64,000 nt of DNA from Herpetosiphon geysericola (GTDB lineage Bacteria; Chloroflexota; Chloroflexia; Chloroflexales; Herpetosiphonaceae), in the NCBI RefSeq assembly GCF_001306135.1, contig NZ_LGKP01000015.1, positions 248,001 to 312,000 of the forward strand, in the 5' to 3' direction. The notes beneath the pieces were generated by a model, which was not told the DNA's origin, searched no databases, and saw only the letters and a program-made list of their open reading frames with translations. Shown here piece by piece: positions 43,304 through 51,427 of the stretch. Each line of letters starts with the position of its first letter. Position 1 is the first letter of the stretch. The position numbers and the translations under genes are program-made.

Positions 43304-44434
43304 TTAGTTAATTTGCACGGTTTGCAGGGTTGTCCATTCGCTGAAATTATGGGCATTATCTTCGCTACGAATGCGGAAATAATACAAGCCCGGTTCGCGT
43401 AGGCCAACATCAACTTGTTGCTCGGCGACAAACCACTCGCCCGTGCCTTGCGGATCGGTGCCGAAATAGATTTGGTAGCCGCGCAGGCCCGAATCTGCAT
43501 CGCTAGCAGCTTGCCAATTGAGCACCAAACTGCTTTGGCTGCCGTTGAGCGTCAGACTCTCGGTGACCGTGGTCGTTGGCAGGCTGGGCGCGGTTGGATC
43601 AAACCAAATTTCGCGCTGGAAGCTTGCAGTATTGCCAGCAGCATCCCAAGCCGTAACATTGGCGATATGTTGACCTGCGATCAGATCAAGGTAGCCTGTT
43701 TCGGCGGCAAATTGGGGTTTGTCGCTGGCTGCTGGGGCATCCCAGTTTTGGCTAAAGCCTTGGATGCTTTGATTATCGCTCAAGTGCCAATCGAGCCGCC
43801 CGCTATTAACCCATGTGCGTTCGGCTGGGCCAGACCACTCTAAGGTTGGAGCGATCGTATCGGCCTCGCCATTGGCGGTTAATAAACTCCCAGCATATTG
43901 ATTACAGCCACCGTTATCCGGGAAGTTATAGCCTTCAGCAAAGGCCAAAGCGACCGGTTGGCGATTGTAGGCATATGGGCCATCGCCACGGAATACGGTA
44001 AAGTGTAAATGGGGAACTGTGGGTGAGGGATTCGTAGCACCTGCATTACCAATATACTGACCGCGTTTGACCGAAGTACCAGTTGGTGCTTCGATCCACG
44101 ATGACAAGTGGGAGTACATCGTGTAGTAGCCATCGCCGTGTGAGAGAATCAGCGAGCCAGAGCGGCCTGTCCAGAAAAAGATTGTGCCATCTGCTGCTGC
44201 ATAGATGGGTGCTCCGTAGGTATCGCCTTCGGTATTGACCAAATCGAACGAGAGCCGCCCCCAACTATCGTGTGTTCCGCAGTTATAGCCTTGAATAACT
44301 TCCCATGTTTGACCAGGTGGGGTTGGTAGATAGAACGTTGGCTTGCCTTCGGCCTGTGCCGATTGGGCGAACCCCAGTAACACCGCGACCCCGATAAACC
44401 CAAACAACACCGAGCGCAGTGTCCGCTTCACCAT
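43304..44434 (-). CDS. Secreted M23 (LytM) peptidase with fibronectin-like tail
   Basis: 376 aa. A signal peptide (MVKRTLRSVLFGFIGVAVLLGF...AQA) is followed by a LytM domain. Its metal motif has HDSWGRLSFDL early and HLHF (PTVPHLHFTVF) late, with SHGDGYYTMYSHLS between. From about residue 215 there are Ig/fibronectin-III-like segments. It presumably cuts peptidoglycan crosslinks or, for a predator, foreign wall. ATG 44434 is chosen for TGGAGG upstream rather than 44548. A decayed in-frame remnant follows the stop. Confidence 0.88.
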   Translation of the reverse strand: MVKRTLRSVLFGFIGVAVLLGFAQSAQAEGKPTFYLPTPPGQTWEVIQGYNCGTHDSWGRLSFDLVNTEGDTYGAPIYAAADGTIFFWTGRSGSLILSHGDGYYTMYSHLSSWIEAPTGTSVKRGQYIGNAGATNPSPTVPHLHFTVFRGDGPYAYNRQPVALAFAEGYNFPDNGGCNQYAGSLLTANGEADTIAPTLEWSGPAERTWVNSGRLDWHLSDNQSIQGFSQNWDAPAASDKPQFAAETGYLDLIAGQHIANVTAWDAAGNTASFQREIWFDPTAPSLPTTTVTESLTLNGSQSSLVLNWQAASDADSGLRGYQIYFGTDPQGTGEWFVAEQQVDVGLREPGLYYFRIRSEDNAHNFSEWTTLQTVQIN

Positions 44435-44722
44435 GGAACCTCCAGAAAACAGGCTCAACATGGAGCCACCATCGAGACAAGGATGCAATACACAATGCAT
44501 GGTGTATCGGCGAGGGAGAATACCAAGGCTTGCAGATCTCGTCAACATAATTCGGGGCCAGAAAGATTAAAAAATAGCTACGATTTGGCCTAGTTGATGG
44601 CCATTTTTTCTCATAATTGATTTTGAAACCGCTCCTAGAGCGTATGCTGCTTCTCATCAAATATTTAGCTTTTATTAGCCAAGATAACCCAAATTTAACC
44701 CCTAATTAAAGTTTTCTAACAG

Positions 44723-44750
44723 TTGCTCTGCTATTAAGATCGAGTACAAT
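44723..44750 (+). promoter_or_regulatory. Candidate promoter of the 5'-nucleotidase gene
   Basis: TTGCTC (44723-44728), a 16-bp spacer and TACAAT (44745-44750), in the 416-bp gap between divergent genes. The rest of the gap shows nothing else. Confidence 0.4.
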
Positions 44751-44813
44751 AGACTGAGTCAGATCAGCCAAAACGCTCATTGAGATCATTGTCGCTCCAC
44801 GAAAGGGGGAACG

Positions 44814-44918
44814 ATGACAAAGGTGCCAAACCTCTGTCATCCCATGGCCTATGACGAAACGAAAACTACTTGTCCTTGTTGCTCTCTGCGCCATCTTGAG
44901 TGCGCTTGTTCCGCTTAG
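44814..44918 (+). other. Possible 34-codon upstream ORF overlapping the nucleotidase start
   Basis: ATG at 44814 follows a good AAGGGGGA site and runs out of frame with the nucleotidase to TAG at 44916-44918. The nucleotidase start at 44851 has no ribosome site of its own, so translation of this small frame may feed ribosomes to it. Cys-rich peptide; no known family. Confidence 0.35.
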
Positions 44919-47436
44919 CTCAACCTTGACCAGTGCCGCGCCGGTTGCTATCGTCGACATTCAACTCTTGAATGTTTCCGATTGGCACGGGCAACTCGAC
45001 CCAAGTGGTACGCCAGCGGCTGGGGGCGCTTCCACGATTGCAACCTATTGGAATGCTGATCGCACTGCGAACCCCAACACCATTACCTTAACTGCTGGTG
45101 ATGATTTTGGGGCTACGCCGCCACTTTCGGGGATGTTTGACGAAGTGCCAGCAGTCTTGGCCCAACGCATGATGGGTATTCAGGTGAATACCTTTGGCAA
45201 CCACAACTTCGACCGCGGCGTTGGCCACTTGCAACAGATGATCGAATTGGCTGGCTCGCCAACCGCCCCATTAACGCCTGGCTCAAGCTACAACAATGGG
45301 ATTCCCTTCCAGTATGTAGCTGCCAACTTGATCAACACCACTGGCGTGTTGACGGGCGTAGCACCCTATAAAATTTTCGAATTCCAAGGCGTGCAAGTGG
45401 CGGTGATTGGCTTGGTAAACGAAGAAGCTCCAAGCTTGGTCAAGCCAGGCAACTTTGGGCCAATTCAAATTACCGATTCGGTAGATGCAGCGATGAATGC
45501 CAAGGCCCAAGCCGAAGCAGCAGGCGCTGATGTATTTGTGGTCATCACCCACAAAGGGATTACCGCGCCAAATCAAGGGCCATTGATCGATTTTGCTAAC
45601 GGCGTGACTGGCTTTGACTTGATCTTAGGCGATCACACCGACTTAAACTTCCAAAATACGATCAACGGCGCCTTGGTTACCGAAAATAAGAGCAAAGGTT
45701 TGCAGTATCTGAAGGTTAATTTGACCTACGATACCACCACCGAAACGGTAACCAACAAGAGCGCTACCTTTGTAACGCCAACCGCGAATGTGCCCAAAGA
45801 TGCGGCCATCGAAGCGATGTTGGTGCCTTACCGCGCTCAATTGGCCCAACAATTTGACACGCCAATTGGTTTGAGCCATGGTTTCTACACCCGTGGCAAC
45901 AACGTCGAACGGGTAGCTGAAGTGCCGTTAGGCAATTTGGTGACCGATGCAATGCGCGAGAAATACGGCACGCAAATCGCCTTTACCAACGGCGGTGGCT
46001 TGCGCGATACCTTGCCATCATCGTATACCCCAATGAACCGCAACTTGCGCCGCGCTAGCGTTGGCTACCCAGCTGGCCCAAGCTACGATTTGGTGTTGGG
46101 CGATATTTACGCAGTGCTGCCATTTGGCAATACCGTCGTAACCCGCACCGTCACTGGTGGCCAATTGTGGCAAGTGATGGAATTTGGCTTGGGTGCTTTG
46201 CCTGGCGCAAATGGGCGCTTCCCCCAAGTTTCGGGCTTCAAAGTAACCTTTGATTCATCGAAAGCAATTGGTCAGCAAGTCCAATCGATCACGTTGAATG
46301 ATGGCACGCAGGTGCTTTCAAACACAACCTCGATCTATACCTTGGCAACCAACGACTTTACCAACGCTGGTGGCGACGGCTATACCATGTTGAACGATGG
46401 TAAAGGCACAACCTTGGCAGTTATGGCCGATGTGGTTTTGGAATACATTAATGCCCATCAGCCAATTATGCCAAGCATCGAAGATCGCTTGCTTGACGTA
46501 ACCCAAATCGACGATATTCCAGATTCGGTTATTGTCGAAAATGGCACGACTGGGCCGATCAGTTTCCAAATTGTCGACCCACGCTTCGTCACCAACCCTA
46601 ATACAACGACGGTCACATTGGCTGCAACCTCATCGAACGTAACCTTGGTGCCAAATGCCAATATTTCGATTACTGGCACGGGCACGACGCGGAACATCAC
46701 GGTTACGCCTGCTGCTGGCCGCTATGGCACGGCAACGATTCAGGTGCGGGTCACTGGCCAAGGCTCAGCTAGCGATACCTTTGTGGTTGTGGTCAACGAC
46801 AAGCCAAACGCTACTGGCAACATAACCAGCGTAACCACCGATGAAGATACCCCAGTCACGGTTCAGGTTGGGGCGATCGACAACGATACCGCTGCTAGCG
46901 ATATTACGATTACAGCCGTTTCTGGCGACCAAGATTTGGTTGCTGATGGCGATATTGTGGTGACTGCTGGCACTGATGCCTACACCCGTACCTTCACCAT
47001 TGCTCCAGCCTTGAATACCTCGGGCAACACTAGCCTGACCTTCACGATTGGCGATGGCTTGAGCACGGTAACGCGCACGGTGCAATTGACGGTCAATGCG
47101 GTCAATGATGCTCCTGAGCTTTCAAGCTTCGTTGATGAAACGATTAACATCAATTCAACCCTTGGCCCAATTTTGTTTACCTTGGCCGATGTTGATGATA
47201 GCGTCAATAACCTGACAGTTAGCGCTGAATCATCAAACACGGCTTTGGTACCAAATGCCAATATCACGCTTGAGGGCACTGGCGCTGAACGGACGTTGAG
47301 CTTGACTCCCGCCGCAGGCCAAACTGGCACAACCACCATCACCGTAACGGTTGATGATGGCGAAGATAGCTTCGAGCAAACCTTCGTGGTGACCGTGGTC
47401 AACAATAAGCTGTATCTGCCAGTCGTCGGCAAATAA
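44851..47436 (+). CDS. Secreted 5'-nucleotidase/cyclic phosphodiesterase with Ig-like repeats
   Basis: 861 aa. A signal peptide (MTKRKLLVLVALCAIL, cleavage near TSAAP) precedes the metallophosphatase domain. Its motifs are LLNVSDWHGQL (D,H), TAGDDFG, FGNHNFDRG and ITHKG. The C-terminal nucleotidase domain follows (LGNLVTDAMRE, FTNGGGLRDTL, NDFTNAGGDGY). From about residue 550 there are two or three Ig/cadherin-like repeats (PNANISITGTGTTRNITVTPAAG and PNANITLEGTGAERTLSLTPAAG are near-duplicates). The tail ends NKLYLPVVGK. It removes phosphate from external nucleotides for scavenging. Confidence 0.92.
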   Translation: MTKRKLLVLVALCAILSALVPLSSTLTSAAPVAIVDIQLLNVSDWHGQLDPSGTPAAGGASTIATYWNADRTANPNTITLTAGDDFGATPPLSGMFDEVPAVLAQRMMGIQVNTFGNHNFDRGVGHLQQMIELAGSPTAPLTPGSSYNNGIPFQYVAANLINTTGVLTGVAPYKIFEFQGVQVAVIGLVNEEAPSLVKPGNFGPIQITDSVDAAMNAKAQAEAAGADVFVVITHKGITAPNQGPLIDFANGVTGFDLILGDHTDLNFQNTINGALVTENKSKGLQYLKVNLTYDTTTETVTNKSATFVTPTANVPKDAAIEAMLVPYRAQLAQQFDTPIGLSHGFYTRGNNVERVAEVPLGNLVTDAMREKYGTQIAFTNGGGLRDTLPSSYTPMNRNLRRASVGYPAGPSYDLVLGDIYAVLPFGNTVVTRTVTGGQLWQVMEFGLGALPGANGRFPQVSGFKVTFDSSKAIGQQVQSITLNDGTQVLSNTTSIYTLATNDFTNAGGDGYTMLNDGKGTTLAVMADVVLEYINAHQPIMPSIEDRLLDVTQIDDIPDSVIVENGTTGPISFQIVDPRFVTNPNTTTVTLAATSSNVTLVPNANISITGTGTTRNITVTPAAGRYGTATIQVRVTGQGSASDTFVVVVNDKPNATGNITSVTTDEDTPVTVQVGAIDNDTAASDITITAVSGDQDLVADGDIVVTAGTDAYTRTFTIAPALNTSGNTSLTFTIGDGLSTVTRTVQLTVNAVNDAPELSSFVDETININSTLGPILFTLADVDDSVNNLTVSAESSNTALVPNANITLEGTGAERTLSLTPAAGQTGTTTITVTVDDGEDSFEQTFVVTVVNNKLYLPVVGK

Positions 47437-47461
47437 AGCTTTTGGCAAAACGCGTTACAAT

Positions 47462-47495
47462 ACCGCTGAGTGGTTAACACTCAGCGGTTTGTTTT
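47462..47495 (+). terminator. Terminator of the nucleotidase gene
   Basis: 11-bp perfect stem, ACCGCTGAGTG (47462-47472) and CACTCAGCGGT (47478-47488), loop GTTAA, followed by TTGTTTT. Confidence 0.85.
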
Positions 47496-47503
47496 AATAT
47501 AAT
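47474..47503 (+). promoter_or_regulatory. Promoter of the propeller lipoprotein gene, nested in the terminator
   Basis: TTAACA (47474-47479) lies in the terminator loop; an 18-bp spacer leads to a perfect TATAAT (47498-47503). The predicted start near 47510 leaves almost no leader before ATG 47514, which also lacks a ribosome site. Confidence 0.55.
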
Positions 47504-47513
47504 GGCATACTCT

Positions 47514-48587
47514 ATGAAAAAACAGCTTTTAAGTATTGGCTTGATGATGAGTTTAGTTGGCTGTGGCGCAGCCTCGAACAGCGTCACACCTGCAGCGCAA
47601 GCCCCAGCTAGCATTGATACGGCGGATCTCGCAGGCTATTGTATTGATACTGAGCCAATTAACAAACCAGTTATTGTTGGCCTCGAAGGCAATATTTGGA
47701 CGCTCAATCGCGATGGTAGCGACATGAGCCAACTCACCACAGCTAAGGAGCGCACGCTCATTCGCGATGCTGCTTGGTCGCACGATCGCAAAACCTTGGC
47801 CTATTCCTTAATGTTGCCACCGATTGATTTGGCAATTCCTTGGTTGCAATCAGGCATTATTTGCGGCCTTGATGCTGCAAGCGGCAAGGGTCGGCTTTTA
47901 GCCTATGGCGAATTCGGCGATGCGCTGAGCGAACCAAGCTGGGCTGGCGATGATCAATCGCTCTATTTAACCCGCCGTCGTACCTTCCTGAATGAAAAAA
48001 ATCAGTTTCTGCGCGAAGAAGCTGCAATTGTGCAATATGGATTAGGCAGTAACCAAGCAACAGTTGTGGTCGATGGCAGCACCACGCCTGCGGTCTCGCC
48101 CGATGGCAAGCAGCTGGTGTATGTGCAACCAAATGTTGATATTGGCTTTCCTTCGTTGATGATTGCCAAGCTTGATGGTAGCAACCCGCAACCGCTGGGC
48201 CAGCCTGATCCACCGTTTAAATCGATCATTGCCCCGCGCTGGTCGCCAGATGGCAGCACAGTTGTGGTGACGGTGAACGGCGGGCCGGGTGCGATTGGCG
48301 GCGGCGCAGAGCCAGAATTAGCGTGGTGGGAACACTTGCTGGGCGTCGAAGTGGCGAGCGCTCACGGCGAACCAGTTTCTTTGTGGCAGATTACTGTTAG
48401 CGATGGGGCAATGAAGCCACTGGCCCAAAATATTGATGATGGTCGGATTAGCTGGAATCCAGATGGCAAGCAATTTTTGTTTATCCATGGCTACGATGGC
48501 TTGATGGAATACACCTTGGCAACTGGCGAGGAACGCGCTTTAACCCCGATGCAAGTCTATTGGTTTGTTGAATGGGGTAGCCACTAA
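47514..48587 (+). CDS. Lipoprotein with TolB-like beta-propeller
   Basis: 357 aa. Lipoprotein signal with lipobox LVGC (MKKQLLSIGLMMSLVGCGAA), so it is anchored at the outer face of the membrane. Repeats of the PD40/TolB type follow: NIWTLNRDGSDMSQLT, DAAWSHDRKTLAYS, PAVSPDGKQLVYV, APRWSPDGSTVVVT and SWNPDGKQFLFI. ATG 47514 is chosen because the signal peptide begins there. Function unknown; likely ligand or protein binding. Confidence 0.85.
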   Translation: MKKQLLSIGLMMSLVGCGAASNSVTPAAQAPASIDTADLAGYCIDTEPINKPVIVGLEGNIWTLNRDGSDMSQLTTAKERTLIRDAAWSHDRKTLAYSLMLPPIDLAIPWLQSGIICGLDAASGKGRLLAYGEFGDALSEPSWAGDDQSLYLTRRRTFLNEKNQFLREEAAIVQYGLGSNQATVVVDGSTTPAVSPDGKQLVYVQPNVDIGFPSLMIAKLDGSNPQPLGQPDPPFKSIIAPRWSPDGSTVVVTVNGGPGAIGGGAEPELAWWEHLLGVEVASAHGEPVSLWQITVSDGAMKPLAQNIDDGRISWNPDGKQFLFIHGYDGLMEYTLATGEERALTPMQVYWFVEWGSH

Positions 48588-48713
48588 ATCTAGCTAGCTA
48601 AATATCGGGTACAATAACGCTCAATGCATCCACATAAATCCCAAAAGCATTAGATCTGTGCATGATTTGGCAAAAATGCAGGTTCATGGCTAGAGTCTTG
48701 CCCATGGGCGTGC

Positions 48714-48719
48714 TATAAT
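48714..48719 (+). promoter_or_regulatory. Extended -10 box before the DksA-like gene
   Basis: TGC-TATAAT (48711-48719), a perfect extended -10. The predicted start is about 25 nt before ATG 48751. No good -35 box. Confidence 0.55.
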
Positions 48720-48750
48720 CCTGGCTTAAAAATTTGTGTGGGAGTACCAG

Positions 48751-49104
48751 ATGACTTTATCGAAAACCCAGTTAGGCTATTTCAAAGAGCGCTTGCACGA
48801 TATACATACCCATTTGAACGAAGAAATCAAGCGTTTGGAAGAAGCGACCGACCAATTGAATCAAGATGCCGAGTTTGGGGTCAGTAACCATATTGCCGAT
48901 GATGCCTCGGATATTTTTGAGCGCGAAAAGAATTTTGCCTTAATTGAAGATCGCCAGCGCTTGATTGGCGAAGTCGAAGCAGCGCTTGATCGAATCGAGC
49001 ATGGCACGTATGGCATTTGTCTCAAAACTGGCAAGCCGATTCCAGTTGAACGCCTAGAGGTCTTGCCCTATGCAGCACTTTCAATTGAGGCTGCCAATAG
49101 TTAA
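48751..49104 (+). CDS. DksA/TraR-like protein with degenerate zinc finger
   Basis: 117 aa. N-terminal coiled coil (residues 4-85, with NHIADDASDIFEREKNFAL resembling the DksA/YteA tip) and a C-terminal RIEHGTYGIC-LKTGKPIPVERLEVLPYA. Only one Cys (C90) of the usual four remains, so zinc is probably not bound. Family members act on RNA polymerase through the secondary channel. GGGAG at 48740-48744 fits ATG 48751. It lies 23 bp before the pseudouridine synthase gene. Confidence 0.87.
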   Translation: MTLSKTQLGYFKERLHDIHTHLNEEIKRLEEATDQLNQDAEFGVSNHIADDASDIFEREKNFALIEDRQRLIGEVEAALDRIEHGTYGICLKTGKPIPVERLEVLPYAALSIEAANS

Positions 49105-49127
49105 CCAGTACAGGAGAGGCTAGAGCG

Positions 49128-50099
49128 ATGGAGCAAACTGACAATTTAACGACCCTTCAGGTAAACGAAGCAGAAGCAGGCCAACGCCTCGATCGGCTTG
49201 TTTCTGCTAGTATGCCTGATTTATCGCGGACGTATGTGCAACAATTAATCACCGATTTGCATATTCGGGTCAATGGGCGCGGTGCAAAAGCCAGTTTGCC
49301 AGTCCAAATTGGCGATCAGATTGAAATTTATTTGCCCTTGGCCAAGCCAACCGATATTGTGGCCGAAGATTTGCCACTCGATGTTGTGTATGAAGATGAC
49401 GATGTATTGCTGGTGAACAAGGCCGCGGGCATGGTCGTGCACCCTGCGCCGGGTCATACTAATGGCACATTAGTCAATGCCTTGCTTTATCGCTACCCTC
49501 ATTTGACCACCAGTGGCGATTTGCGGCCTGGAATTGTGCATCGGCTGGATAAAGATACCTCGGGCTTGTTGGTTATTGCCAAGCATGATCAAGCGCGCAT
49601 GGTGCTGACTGAGCAGCAGATGGCGCGGCGCATGCATAAAAAATATTTGGCCTTGGTTGAAGGCCACTGGCGCGAGCCAACAGGCACGATCGATGCGCCG
49701 ATTGGGCGTAATCCCAATAATCGTTTGCGTATGATGGTCACGCCTGAAGGCCGTTATGCAGTGACCCACTATCAAGTGCTCGAGGTGCTTGGGCCATATT
49801 CGTTAGTGCGCGCCACCTTGGAAACAGGCAGGACGCATCAAATTCGGGTGCATTTTTCCTATCGCAATCGGCCAATTTTAAATGATGCGTTGTATGGGCA
49901 TCGCAAGCCCAAAGAAACCTTTGGCATCGAACGCCACTTTTTGCATGCCTACCATTTGGGTTTTCGCTTGCCCAGCAATGGCGAATGGCGCTCGTGGGAA
50001 GTGCCGTTGCCAGCAGAATTAGAGAAAATTCTGACGACCTTGCGCACCCGTTATGAAACAATTGTTTATCCTGATCCCGAGATTGAACCGCTAGTATGA
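49128..50099 (+). CDS. Pseudouridine synthase, RluD/RluA family
   Basis: 323 aa. An S4 RNA-binding domain (about residues 18-75) precedes the catalytic domain with GIVHRLDKDTSG (catalytic D141). YLALVEG, LETGRTHQIRVH and NDALYG follow. It modifies uridine in 23S rRNA (RluD-like) or other RNA. It overlaps the next gene by 4 bp (ATGA at 50096). Confidence 0.94.
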   Translation: MEQTDNLTTLQVNEAEAGQRLDRLVSASMPDLSRTYVQQLITDLHIRVNGRGAKASLPVQIGDQIEIYLPLAKPTDIVAEDLPLDVVYEDDDVLLVNKAAGMVVHPAPGHTNGTLVNALLYRYPHLTTSGDLRPGIVHRLDKDTSGLLVIAKHDQARMVLTEQQMARRMHKKYLALVEGHWREPTGTIDAPIGRNPNNRLRMMVTPEGRYAVTHYQVLEVLGPYSLVRATLETGRTHQIRVHFSYRNRPILNDALYGHRKPKETFGIERHFLHAYHLGFRLPSNGEWRSWEVPLPAELEKILTTLRTRYETIVYPDPEIEPLV

Positions 50100-50905
50100 G
50101 CCGATCCACACCGTTTGCAAGCCGCATTTTAGTCTTGGTAACCAGTCTGGTTGGGCTGGTTGCCTTTTTTTATCCATTTTTCTTGAGCGAAGTTGCTGCT
50201 GGCGATAATCATGCAGCCGATGCGCCAATCATTATGCTGATGTTGGGGCCGCTGCTGCTGGGCATTATTTTGACCGATATTAATAGCCATGCCATGAATT
50301 CGCGAGTAGTGGCGGCCTTGGGAATGTTGGTGGCGATCAATGCGGTGTTGCGCTTGCCTGCTGGCCCTGGCGATAGCCCAAGCTTTTTCTTTTTGGTAAT
50401 TTTGGCGGGCTATGTGTATGGTGGGCGCTTTGGCTTTTTGCTGGGCAGCCTCAGTTTAGCGGTTTCGGCCTTGTTAGTGGCGGGGATCGGCCCGTGGATG
50501 CCGTTTCAGATGTTGGCGATGGGCTGGCTGGGCCTGACGACCAGTTTGTTACAACCAATTAAACGCTGGTTGAACATCGCTGATGGCAGTTGGTGGGAAG
50601 TCGCATTGCTGGCGGCGTTTGGCTGGCTTTGGGGCTTGCTCTTTGGCGCATTGATGAATCTGACGTTTTGGCCCTTTAGCACTGGCGAAAGCGCAATTTC
50701 GTGGCAACCTGGCTTAGGGCTTGGGCCAACCTTGGATCGCTACTGGGCGTTTTATCTGCTGACCTCGCTGGGCTGGGATGCCGCCCGCGCTTTGTTCAAT
50801 CTGCTATTAATTGTGGCCTTTGGTAAGCCGATTTTGGCAGTGTTGCGGCGTTTTCAGCTGCGCCTGAATTGGCAATCAACCGAGAACATAGATCAAAGAA
50901 CATAG
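50096..50905 (+). CDS. ECF transporter S-component-like membrane protein
   Basis: 269 aa with about six hydrophobic segments. The layout VLAGYVYGGRFGFLLGSLSLAVSALL and PFQMLAMGWLGLTTSL matches substrate-specific S components of energy-coupling-factor transporters (cobalamin- or vitamin-type). The substrate is unknown and no ECF ATPase is adjacent. The C-terminal residues TENIDQRT and the TAG stop are encoded by AGAACATAG-type repeat sequence, so the original end may have been replaced. Confidence 0.75.
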   Translation: MSRSTPFASRILVLVTSLVGLVAFFYPFFLSEVAAGDNHAADAPIIMLMLGPLLLGIILTDINSHAMNSRVVAALGMLVAINAVLRLPAGPGDSPSFFFLVILAGYVYGGRFGFLLGSLSLAVSALLVAGIGPWMPFQMLAMGWLGLTTSLLQPIKRWLNIADGSWWEVALLAAFGWLWGLLFGALMNLTFWPFSTGESAISWQPGLGLGPTLDRYWAFYLLTSLGWDAARALFNLLLIVAFGKPILAVLRRFQLRLNWQSTENIDQRT

Positions 50906-51352
50906 GCGTAGGGATCAGGGGTCGGGGGTCGGTAGACGAGGGCAAACGCAGCATTTGTGCACTTCGTGTCCTTCGTGGATCAATTTTTTAACACAGAGGC
51001 GCAGAGCGACCGAAGGATGAAGAATGAATTATGAGGGATGAAGTTGAGAACATAGAGCAAAGAACAGAGAACATAGGAAGGGATGAAGTCAAAAGTCAAA
51101 AATCAAAGTAGAATGCACATTTAACGCAGCGGCGCAGAGGTACATGGCTATTGGCTATAGGCTTTGGGCTATCGGAACATTGTTCGTGTAATTCGTGCAA
51201 TTCGTGGCAAAAAACTTAATTTTCGTGTCCTTCGTGGTTTCATTGCTTCGTGCAATTCGTGTGCTTTGTAAACTTCCTATTCTTCCTGAATTCATGTCTG
51301 CATGCTCCTTTTCATCCTTCATAATTCATCCCTCATCCTTCATATTTCATCG
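50882..51352. repeat. Modular intergenic repeat region 5
   Basis: 522 bp without a gene. AGAACATAG-type units (50882-50906, 51046-51078), CTTCGTGTCCTTCGTGGATCAA (50961-50985) and TTTAACACAGAGGCGCAGAG (50986-51007) come first. GGATGAA/GGATGAA-type units (51014-51044), AAAAGTC/AAAAATC units (51086-51105), TTTAACGCAGCGGCGCAGAG (51120-51139) and GGCTATTGGCTATAGGC (51144-51170) follow. AATTCGTGC 9-nt arrays (51184-51212, 51222-51238, 51246-51264) and an opposite-strand TCATCCTTCATAATTCATCC array (51311-51350) complete it. Confidence 0.85.
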
Positions 51353-51427
51353 TTCTTAAGACCTTTAAAGTGTATAGATATCTCTGCTAAGATATGCCAT
51401 CTCTTTTTGTAGCGAGGATGCACTGCC

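Noticed and set aside
43313-43843. Several long antisense ORFs inside the peptidase and other large genes
   Set aside because: They mirror codon usage of the real strand and lack ribosome sites and motifs.
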